Positions 54,772 through 64,000 of a stretch of 64,000 bases of DNA are shown here, piece by piece. Within the stretch, counting starts at the first letter, position 1, and each line of letters opens with the position of its first letter. This DNA comes from Armillaria gallica (taxonomy: Eukaryota > Basidiomycota > Agaricomycetes > Agaricales > Physalacriaceae): positions 5,704,001 to 5,768,000 of the forward strand of contig JBANDB010000004.1 in the NCBI GenBank assembly GCA_037576215.1, written 5' to 3'. Made by a program: the position numbers and the translations under genes. Below the pieces are notes generated by a model. It ran no database searches, was not told where the DNA came from, and saw only the letters and a list, made by a program, of their open reading frames with translations.

Positions 54772-57734
54772 ATGCCCTCCATCGATATCGTACCAGATGA
54801 AGACGACGAAAACCTTCAAAGACTACCTCATGACACTCAAGGCGACACAGGGACATCGGATGATGATCCTGCAGGCGATTCCCAGCCTGAGGCTCAGCAG
54901 CCGGCGAAGCCAGCTCATGACACTCAAGGCGACACAAGGACATCGGACGATCCTGCGGATGATTCCCAGCCTCTAGACATAAATGAGAATTCAGCTGCTT
55001 ATTCCTTGCCACGATGGCGCAAGTTACTTCGCAGTGTATTTGGCATACAGCAACGTGGTTCTCAGGTCGGAGGTATGTTGGCTTGTTGTTGTATTGGCGG
55101 CATATCTCACCGAGAGCAAAGGGAATGACCTATTTGACTATGAGCAGAGGTTCCCGGAGGATAAGCGGTATGAGGAACTGGGTCCACTTGCGAGGGTATG
55201 GAGGACATACCTTGAAGAATGCGGTGCATTTGACATTGAGATGTTGGAAGGATGGAGAGACGGACTGGATGTTTTGCTCGTTTTCGTGAGTACAGCATTC
55301 AACAACTATGGTTTCCTTGCTCATGTCTGTTTAGGCTGGTCTTTTCTCAGCCGTGGTCACTACGTTCGTCGTTCAAACATCACAGAATCTTCAAGTTGAT
55401 TACAGTCAGGTCACGGCAACGCTTCTGTTCGAGCTCATCGACGTCCAGCGCGCTGCGTCCAACGGCACTCTCGTCAACAATGTTCCACGCTCAGATCTCA
55501 CTCCCTTCTCAAATTTTCATCCCACGATATCTGATTCGCTAGTCAATGGACTGTGGTTCACCAGTCTTTCATTCAGTCTGGCTACTGCCCTGTTCGCTGT
55601 CCTGACAAAACAGTGGATTCACCAATACATCGCCGTTCCATCAGGCACCCCTCGGGACAGATGTCGCGTACGTCAGTTTCGATACATGGGGCTGGAACAA
55701 TGGGGTGTGGGTTTCATTATCGGATTGTTACCCGTTCTCCTGAGTGCGTCGCTTGGTATATTTCTAGTGGGTTTGGTGCTTTTCCTCGCCCCACTACAAG
55801 TGGTGATCGCATCTGTTGTCGGAGCCATCACACTTATATCCTTCGCTGCGTACTTTGTCAGCAACTTCCTGCCGATTATGTACCCTTCGTGCCCGTATAA
55901 GACACCACTGTCGCACTACATATTCCTTTCCTATGCCTATATCATCCGCCTCATCACTCTAGTTTCATCAGCCTTAACACCTACGAGTGATGAGGTCTTC
56001 ACCACTGTGGCTTCTTCTTTTGCCCCAACACCCACGAAGCCTCCTTGCAAGAAGTTCCGAGACATCGAGCGTGCAGCTGTCGACCTCAGGGCCGACGACC
56101 TCGATGTATACGCTTTGGGCTGGTTGTCGAACATGTCCTCCAACCCCAGTGTACAGCATATTGTCATCCAATCGACCAGTGCCTTACCGTTACGGTCAGT
56201 GGAGCCTCTAACGCAATTTGCGGAGAGGTTTTCAAGTTCAGAGATACACATGACCATAACTGGCCAGGAAAGCATGGTCGATCGCCTTATTCGCGTGCAC
56301 CTCCGCTTCAACGTCCGTTCCTTCAGTCTGACGAAAATAGATCGGCTGTCCCCAGAAACCTCTGCGGAGGTTCTGGCTATCCATCCCTTCTATAGTTCTT
56401 CGCGTGCCAATGAGATTGCGAATCTAGTCAAAGCTCAGTTCACGGAATTTTCAGATAAGTGGCTTCCCCTGCAGCCCATTGTATGGGCCCATCTTCTCCA
56501 GCAGCTCCTACCCTTCACTCTAGAGAGCGGTCTGATTCCCTTATTCCTAATGATTCCCCCCGACTATTGGCGTGCTGACTATGAGCCACCTCCCCTTTTC
56601 TCAAAAAACGGCATGAAGATTCGTTCGATATCTAATGCCAGAGATCATCGTGCTGTATATGTTGGGGATGCCATTTACCATCATCTGTATCCAGACATCG
56701 CTGATGCGTTTGTTAAGGCTTTCACGCATGTGGAGGATAGCATCTTCCATCCTGATCCCGCCGCTGATGAATTCCCTGCTCCTCATGATCCACGCCTACT
56801 TTCGCTGCTGATGCTAGCCGGTTCACCTTCCATCCGAAAGACGGCCATCCAACCACTTATGGAAATGCTTTTTGACCGGGTGCTGAGAAACATTGAAATG
56901 TACATGGGTCTCTCAGGCATTTCTCTGGACCTCAAGGCTCCTCAGGTTTTCAAACTAGACAGCAACCGATATGCGGTGCTGAAGCTCCTGTATATGCTGA
57001 TTACTTCAGACAACTTAAGCAACACTCCGCAACTGGCTCATCAGCAAGGAACACTGATGCTGTTTCTCAAAATGCTCAACACCACAATCCCTTCCCCCCG
57101 CTTTCTTGCCTCTGGCTGGTGTACCCCAACCATGGCCTTCAATTTTACCCAAATTGCCTTTGTGCCTCCAGACTGGACACTCTCCTCTGACATCATGACA
57201 CTCCAGTTTGTATGTGAATTCCTGCAGCTTGACGGGCCCATTGCAGATCAGATTTTATCCCGTTTTGTTTCCGGACGTCTTCTTGACAACGTAGTCAAGC
57301 TCCGTGGGGACAAGGACATTTTGCTGACTGGGCGCCTGCAAGGCATCTTGGAACTTTTTATTAGTGGGGTCAGGAGGTCGGACACCGCAGTGGCATACCT
57401 CTTTGAGCCCGACAATATCTTTGCTATTTGTGCAATGTTCATCATTTGGAAGGACACCCCCCTCCTCCGCCTCCTCACACAGTGTTGCCCTGATCACCCG
57501 GTGTGGACCGAGTGCTTACAGAAGCTCGATACCATTCCGGAGCACTTTCAACTTGAATTCGAGTGGTATAATAGGGAGGAAATTCTTTCTACTGTTTCAG
57601 ACTTTAGGGCGCTTTTTGAAAGAGGCAAGCCTCCGACTCTCAATCCCCGGTCAACCGTGAGCACACTTTGGCAACGACTACGACGACGACATTGGAATAT
57701 CGGGAAGGATTTGACGGGGGATGGTAAAGTGTGA
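54772..57734 (+). CDS. DUF6535 membrane protein, paralog D (join 54772..55072, 55122..55285, 55335..57734)
   Basis: 954 aa. Exon 1 has A-type text (HDTQGDTGTSDDDPAGDSQP twice in degenerate form, then LDINENSAAYSLPRWRKLL) and the first intron is A-type (GTATGT...GCAAAG, 49 bp). Exon 2 is almost identical to that of A. The DUF6535 module, however, is closer to B and C (IAVPSGTPRDRCRVRQFRYM, FLAPLQVVIASVVGAITLIS) than to A (LQAAIASIVGTITLVS). The C-terminal half returns to the A type, with an extra insert (SDEVFTTVASSFAPTPTK) after the last membrane segment, and ends LWQRLRRRHWNIGKD. All phases fit. Function unknown; membrane location is inferred from the four hydrophobic segments. Confidence 0.85.
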
Positions 57735-58329
57735 TTATGCTGCTTTTGTACTTGGGATGAAGACTTCAAGAATCCTTGTATTAGTATATATGGCATCTCC
57801 GTCTCGTCATAAACTTCTATTCTCGAGTCAAACGAAGCGATGTTGCTTTCTCATAAACACCGTACTCGTTCTGTTTCATTTGACCAAGAGCTCGAGACCG
57901 AAAAGTTTTTGCCTTGTTGAGCGGAACATTGACATCGTCGGCGGTTTGGCTTGGGGAACGGTAGACTAAAGAGAGTCAGAGATGACGCGATGTTGTTTGC
58001 ATTGATAGTATGCTTACAGTCACGACAATGGGCATAGCGGTCCTCAAGGGATACCATCGTCCTGTTATCAAGTACTCTACGCTACGAACATGATACCCGA
58101 CTAAATAATATACATGGCTCTCAAATATACCACATCTACCTCTGCTCCTTAGGACATTCGGACAGAAACTCATGAGTTCTTTGATTCTTTTTTAAGTAAC
58201 TCATGATGCTGTCTCGGCTCCAACAGCGCAATCCTTGTCGTACAGGGTTGACTCGTGCTTTCGAGTAGATCAGACCTTCCGTTAGGCAACGTCAACTGTG
58301 GTAGTCATCAGCGATATAGCTCCAGATAA

Positions 58330-59060
58330 ATTCATTCGAAACGCACCCTGTAGAAGTAGGGTATAGTGCATCCTTGAAGTGAGCTCCTCAACACATCTGG
58401 GACACAAGTACTCGCCGAAAGGTAGGCTGAGGAAATGAAGAGATGCTTGGAACGACTTGAAAGAACCACGCATCCCTGAGAATATTGGTCGTTCTTTCCC
58501 ACATCCACGACCCAAAGCCTATCCGACTCGAACCGTATTGCATTTCCCAAAACAAGCTGGTACTCGCTGTCTTGGAGAGCAACCGGGGGAAGCAAAAGGA
58601 ACAAGTGGGAATTGGTGTCAGCTTCGTGAGATGCGATGGTAACGTCCAAGGAGAGTACGGGGGGACCTTTTCGTAATGAGAAGAGTCGAACGCGCATGAG
58701 AATAACACGCGCATCAGATACGTGCCGTGGTTGCAGACACACGACGGTACATGGCACCTGTTTGGCACGGCGATGTATTGTTGGTTCCACCTTTTGTTGG
58801 GACAGCGAACAGGGCCATAGTGAGAAGCTGGTGCGTTAATCAGTGAAGTGAATAATGCGGGGCGAAAATCCGAGAGCAAGATGTTAGGGTGAGGATGGGG
58901 CGCAGGACGAGGGAACCATTGTGCGCTGAAGTGTCGCTGTGGCGTGAACCTGCGACGTTTTGAACTACGCAGATGCTAGAGAAGAAGAGACCTGCCTCTA
59001 TACAAGGATCAGCAAAGAAATAATGATTGTTGAATATCGTACTCACGAAAACGAGCAAAA
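58330..59060 (-). pseudogene. Decayed DUF6535 fragment (Z2, copy 2)
   Basis: Minus strand: exon 2 end and second intron at about 59060-58980, then LSDFRPALFTSLINAP near 58870 (family FSDFRPTISDSLVNG) and a shifted stretch matching AVLTKQWIHQY near 58800. It lacks the YMGLEQ element still visible in Z1. Confidence 0.6.
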
Positions 59061-59560
59061 CATCCGCCTAGTCCATCCGTCTATCCTGCCAACATCTCGG
59101 CAGCACATTCTTCTCCATACCATGGCAAGCACCGCGACATCATTCCCTTCGGGCAAGCACAATAACAGACCAACGTATCGCCAACCATTGCAAGCTGATT
59201 GTCGCTGGAACTCGGAAGATCGATGGCTTCGCGCTTCAAGCCCATGTACCGAAGTTGACGGAGGAGTCCCTGACAATACACAGTCCATAGCGAGATTGCT
59301 CGTGCATTCACCAGCGAATCACATAATGTGGGGTATAAAAGCGAGAGGGGTGTGGGGTTGAAACGAGGACGTGACTGCCGCGCGCTCAAGGAGAAGTGTT
59401 TGATCTTGGACGTTTGAACGATAACCACGGCATAGAATTCAAGAAACTGGGCTCTGTAACGATGAGTGACGAAACGATGGCTTTATGAATATCGCACTCA
59501 CAAAAACTAGCGAAGCATCCGTTCAATATATCAGCGTCAAATCCAGCTCCTCGTACCGCA
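59061..59560 (-). pseudogene. Decayed DUF6535 fragment (Z2, copy 1)
   Basis: Minus strand: LCDSLVNARAISLWTVY and RQLRYMGLKREAIDL near 59320-59210, and a degraded exon 2 at 59540-59520. Counterpart of 23721-24320. Confidence 0.6.
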
Positions 59561-59650
59561 ATATCTTTTAATGCGTCGCTTCCTTTGCTCTCATAGCATG
59601 CGCAATGATAGACTCAACCTATGTTGCTTTATATTGCGAGTTGTGCTGTC

Positions 59651-60220
59651 TAGGGTTCCGTAAGAAATGTCCGAATTCTAAACATCGTATTTAAAACATG
59701 GTTTATAACATGTTTGAAACCGGTTTTAAACACAAGGGGTCCAAATGGGTGTGTTTACAATTGTTAATAATTATGACGTTTTCGCAGCTTTTACAAGCAG
59801 AAATCAGTGCTCTATCCATCTACAGAGCAAATTTGGTAGATGAACATAGTATTTGTTGGCATTCCAGATGAAATTCTGACAGTTTCCTTAGTTTTGTCAC
59901 TAATCCTTGCAAAAGTAATGGACATGTCTATATATATCCAGTCATCTTGGCTAATGTAACAACGTGACCGACTAATCACCAACAGTATGCGAGCCTGGAT
60001 TAAGCCATACAGTGCTCCTCTGGCATTTTACAAGGGTATCGAAGTTGTCTACACGCAAGCATGTTATAAACATCGTTTATATCTCATTTTTAACAGGTTA
60101 ATAACATTTCTTACCAAGTTGTTTGAAACATGTTTGAAACCTCTGTTTATAATACCCAAATTAGGAAGGATGTTTATAACCGGTTTTAAACACGGACCCA
60201 CAATATCTTACGGAACCCTA
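59651..60220. mobile_element. AT-rich hAT-type miniature element (MITE)
   Basis: 570 bp with perfect 14-bp inverted repeats (TAGGGTTCCGTAAG / CTTACGGAACCCTA) and 8-bp duplications GTGCTGTC (59643-59650 and 60221-60228). Inside the ends are repeated words related to TTATAACCGGTTTTAAACAC in both orientations, typical hAT subterminal repeats. Z1 has the empty site (TTGCTGTC, 24282-24289). No transposase. Confidence 0.92.
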
Positions 60221-60302
60221 GTGCTGTCAGGGTGAGGAATATGCAGTGGTAATCGCCATTGGGTTCTTGGGCAGGGTAGTAGTATGGATGGAAGGCAAGG
60301 GT

Positions 60303-60560
60303 AGACTGTTTGGTAGCGCCAAACAAAGAGACGTCGCTTTCTCATGAACACTTTGCTCGCTCTTTTTCATCTTCAAGACATTCTCAACGCACGATGAACC
60401 CTGTCGAGACGTTGATTTTTCACGTTACCCATCTTTCATTTTTGCCGACTTTGTAACTCCTCAAGCTCGCGAGTCGCGAAACCTGGTTTGCCTTCGAGGT
60501 AGCCTATACTGAAGAGTAGTACGTACACCAACATCGGCAGAGGAACAGGAGAGGGCATCA
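60303..60560 (+). repeat. P cassette (Z2)
   Basis: GCGCCAAACAAAG at 60316-60328, the CTCATGAACACTTTGCTCGC block, an intron-like stretch ending TTCATTTTTG where Z1 has TTTTAG (the acceptor AG is lost), then the exon matching ADFVTAQARKTW. Confidence 0.5.
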
Positions 60561-60919
60561 AATAGGTATCCAAAGTGAGTTCACTATCATAGCTGCACCG
60601 AGTACTCTTTTCTCATCCTCGGCACTCTAGTCCTGAATGACGCCACGCGTTGCTTGTTTTTGGTCGTCGCGACTTCTTCACTTTCAAACGCGTGCGGAAT
60701 AGTTAGGACCATCTTACCCTCAAGCCCACTCTTTCTTCATCGCACAGAAAACGCATTTAGTACCGAGGAGCAAGCCCCGGAGTACGACACAGGGAAGAAG
60801 AGAATATCCGCCGGAATGTACCTCCTGCTCCTTTTGAACTTTTGGTGAACGCTCTGTATCTCTATTCCACCGCTATGCCTCCACTTGTTCCTTGTAATGC
60901 ACTTATTCCAGTTTGTTAC

Positions 60920-61400
60920 TTTTCACTCAGGCGTGAATCTGTTCCTCTTCAATAAAGCGGATATTCCTTTGCACCGAGATTCAGTCCCATTGGATTGTAA
61001 ATAGAAACCTTCGAAATGAAAACGCGGTAATAGAACATGTAGAGTTCTTGCCTTGTACAGGCAAACGGCGGGTTGCACAGACAGGGAAACAGGAGGTTCA
61101 ACTAAGCGAACAATGGCATGGTACGATGCTCCGGGCCCATATACCAGAATAAGTACGGCACGGCGATCCACTGTTTTGTCGGGCTGGACGAGAGGCTGGT
61201 GAGCGAGCGAGCGCGCGCTGGGCTCGAACAAATTGAAGATTCTGGGACACGAACAGAGGAAAACTATGAGTGACGAAACGAAGGATTTCGGATATCGCAC
61301 TCACGAAACCTTCCAGCATCCTGGAGTCAAATCCAGCGCATACGTTCTCCAAGCGGGCCCGGTTCCTCGTACAGCGAAGGTGACATTCCCTGACCGGGGC
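60920..61400 (-). pseudogene. Decayed DUF6535 fragment (Z2, copy 3)
   Basis: Minus strand: SRMLEGFVSAI (family IEMLEGWRDGL) near 61310, then shifted pieces matching the VLTKQW and YMGLEQ nucleotides near 61170-61120. Counterpart of 25065-25560. Confidence 0.6.
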
Positions 61401-61796
61401 CCACCGCAGGACGACGCAAGATCATGGATTTGGAACACTTTCGCGCGGAACTTGGAGGAGGAGAGAAGAGTGAGCTCCCTGCACGCGAGCCTTGCTGTTC
61501 GTGATTTCTTCTGCGAAGGCCCGATGCTTGCGTTGGGCGGAAGGTGGCGACGTGTTATCCAAAGTCCTTAGTGGTCCTGTCTGAAGGAGATGAGGTTGTT
61601 CGTATCACACAGCGTATGAGAGGACTCACCTAACTAGTATTTTCCCTGCCTTTGATAGTCCCAACGTCGCCTCACTATCCAGGCACCTCGGGGAAGGGTC
61701 AGGTTATCCGCTCGCGACGGGTAGAAGCACACGGTGAGCTCATCGACTGTAGATACAAGGTGAGAAAATGAAATCAGGGAGAGATCTTGCAGGATG

Positions 61797-64000
61797 ATGG
61801 GCGTCGATGACCAGAATGGTATGTTTGGTTCGCCGGTGACTAAAGTCAAACAATTCACCCTTGCCTCCCGCCGCCATGCTCTTTCATTCAACCTCGTCCT
61901 TCATTCTGGTCCAAACGTTCAAGGCCCTTCGACTCCTATGTGATGCTTGAAGATTATGTTAGTAAACTTCGATGTGTATTCAATGTGGTATTTACCTTTG
62001 ATTCCAGCCGACTGTTTTGACTGCCGAAAAGCTTGAAATCAAGACTAGATTTTCATTTCAGCCAATCATTTTGACCACCGAAAGGCTCGAAATCAAGACC
62101 GGATTTTTAGTCCGCACGAACCCACGCTGAAGAGGAGGACCTAAGGGCAAAGGCACCCGCATGTGGATCCTGAGTGAGTTCCTCGCCCACTGGATGACGT
62201 GTATACCCTTACCTTCTTCACACAGGTTTCTGTACGTGTCCTTACGCGACGAATAGCCTCTCTCTTCCGCCAACAAAACCATAGCTAACAAGCAAGCTCT
62301 CAGTACCCTGGACGACTCGATTTTGCGACGAGACGATGTATTTTCACAGCATCTTAGGTCCTTGAAGGCAAGGATATTGTCGACGACTTGCCTTCGAAGA
62401 CTCAAGTGAGTACTTTCACATTTCAAGTGGTCGGCGCATCCTGACCTTCCTGGCACAGTTTTCCTTCCCTCCACTGCATTCCAGTACGCTCCTTGCGACG
62501 ACCTCTTCCTCTCGATTTTGCACAAAGACGACGCATCGAGCAAGCAGCGAGACGAGGTTGCACTTGGCGGTGGTGGGAAACGCGAGCATTTGGAGGGGGA
62601 TGTCGCGCGCGGGAAGCGAGGGCTGGGTTCTCTCTCTCTCTTGCTCATAGTGAGGGGTATACTCAGATCTGTTCCCGATCAACGCGACGTAGGGTGCTCA
62701 ACTTCGTACCGAGACGATGTTTCGTCATCCTGCGACCAGGGCCAGCATTCGAGCGGCGTCAGGGATGAGTGAGTCTCTTCCGTTCACTCACATTTCCGGG
62801 CGGGCGACGTATCTTCATGAGGCCAGAGACGCGTAGTCTTGAGGTGTTTGTTTCACAATGCACGCGCATTAGCCCCGGCCTTAGCCCGACCACTCTCCGT
62901 GACCCTCTCCTCAAGACGGCGACCAGACGACGCTTCAAATACGCGCTCGGGTGTCATGGACGCGCTCTAGAGCAATGTATCGCTCGTGAGAGTGGAGATT
63001 CAGTTTAATAGATGGGGTGCGGACGTCTGGGAGGCGAGATTAGGACTGGGAGAGATGTGTGCTGTAAGGCTTTTCTGCTCAAAACGCGGCAGCTTTGCTA
63101 ACCCGCTAGTTGTAGGCGAGTATGAGATTTAGTACGGGAAGTAGCTCATTTGTAATTATGTTGGTTAGCTGTAATTCCATGCACTTCTACAAAAGTATTA
63201 TGAGGAATTCATGTCCCAAATATCCGAAAATTTCTCCGGAACCACGGACGGGACGAGTGAGGGAGAACAGGATGCACGTCGGAAAATCGAGCTAGAATGT
63301 TGATGAATTCGACGTCCTGAGGAGAGTTCAGGTATTTGAGGGTTTGTTGAGAGAGAAAGACGCACTCGTATTGTAACGATAGACGTTGTGCCGGTGTTGA
63401 TAGTGGTGGTAGGTGCGCCTATACCCTGCCCTGCCGTCTACACCGCCGTCTTGGACGACCTCCGCAAATTGCTTTTGTCGACGCGCTAGCCGGCATCCGG
63501 GTCGCGCCAATCACTTCCGTCGACTCTTAACCGCACATCCTCTCAGGCAAGAGCAACGTCGTCACAAATCACTATACGCAGCAGTTAGCGTGCATATTCC
63601 AAGTGTGAAGCACATGCACTTGCAATTTTATTCAATACTACAGCACCGGTTAGCCCGAGTTCGAGATAAAATGAAGAATAGCCATACCTGGTACATGGCT
63701 TAATCTAAAATTGCGCTGTCACTTCGATGTATGGAACTAGAGAAGGACTGTTACCTTGGTAGCCCCTCGCCGCCATCCTACACAAGCCCATGTCAACAAC
63801 AGAAAGTAAGCGGAGTGCAAGGATACGTACCGATATCAGTATACCCCCAACCGAACGACCCTTAACCTGATCCAACGAGTCCGTCCATTAGCCCACCGAG
63901 TCCATTTTCGACGGCTGAAGGAATCACCGGCGAGCTCGTCGTACGTGGATGCCTGTTACTGATGACGCGTACGCGTGAACTGTGATCCACTTTCTGTTAG
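61797..64000 (+). repeat. Module X4, right arm of the inverted pair around gene D
   Basis: Inverted homolog of X3 and direct homolog of X2, running to the window edge. P block GTCGATGACCAGAATGG at 61801, GTATGTTTGGTTCGCC at 61819. The C-terminal exon at 62890-63127 has an in-frame TAG within VMDAL, then a long open remainder (VWEARLGLGEMCAVRLFCSK). The convergent minus-strand remnant lies at 63390-63910. Confidence 0.65.

Larger units (their letters stand above)
57735..61796 (+). repeat. Segmental repeat Z2 (paralogous to Z1)
   Basis: Same content as Z1 downstream of gene A: P-like block at 57828, three decayed DUF6535 copies on the minus strand, P cassette at 60317, P exon block at 60716. 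It differs by a hAT insertion (59651-60220) and by having one rather than two 124-bp units. Confidence 0.7.

Noticed and set aside
59987..60235. 82-codon ORF in the AT-rich element
   Set aside because: It runs across the right inverted repeat into the flank and has no transposase motif.
1..64000. tRNA, rRNA, CRISPR, bacterial-type operons or ribosome binding sites
   Set aside because: None was found; the sequence is eukaryotic and repeat-derived.

Overview
The window looks like repeat-rich nuclear DNA of a mushroom-forming basidiomycete (Agaricomycetes). The evidence is four spliced genes encoding DUF6535 membrane proteins, a family expanded in Agaricomycetes, with very short (49-50 bp) GT-AG introns, plus a Ty3/gypsy retrotransposon and a Helitron. 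I see no housekeeping gene, rRNA, tRNA or CRISPR array. Family names come from recognising motifs by eye; no database search was possible.

Layout. 1-3955 (minus strand) is the 5' part of a Ty3/gypsy retrotransposon: an LTR, a self-complementary primer-binding site, an N-terminal ORF overlapping gag, gag, and the start of pol in the -1 frame. 3956-5110 is a repeat with decayed DUF6535 copies. 5111 to about 10528 is a Helitron with an apparently intact Rep/helicase gene; it sits inside the first intron of a repeated gene cassette (called P here). From about 10529 to the end the DNA is a mosaic of segmental duplications, named here: Y1 (10529-15600), X1 (15672-17878), gene A (19307-22266), Z1 (22267-25915), X2 inverted (25916-28195), gene B (29197-32256), W1 (32430-34440), Y2 (34441-39872), gene C (41062-43854), W2 (45040-47060), Y3 (47061-51600), X3 (51700-54145), gene D (54772-57734), Z2 (57735-61796), X4 inverted (61797-64000). 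The block Y-X-A-Z-X(inverted) is therefore present twice, around A and around D, with the B and C genes and their W flanks between.

The intact genes are A, B, C and D (953, 986, 897 and 954 aa as I splice them). Each has three exons, and a conserved four-helix DUF6535 module precedes a long C-terminal region without a recognised domain. At least ten decayed copies of the 5' half of the same gene lie on the opposite strand in the Z and Y modules, as expected for birth-and-death evolution. A second, unrecognised family (P) recurs about 16 times as a promoter-like block, a short exon, an intron and an exon with a Y-T-E-E core.

Comparing the paralogous segments dates several insertions by their empty sites: two hAT-type elements (13231-14018 and 59651-60220), one CACTA-like element (52245-52621), and one element with an 8-bp target duplication (17879-18746) whose counterpart site at 54146-54161 resembles an excision footprint.
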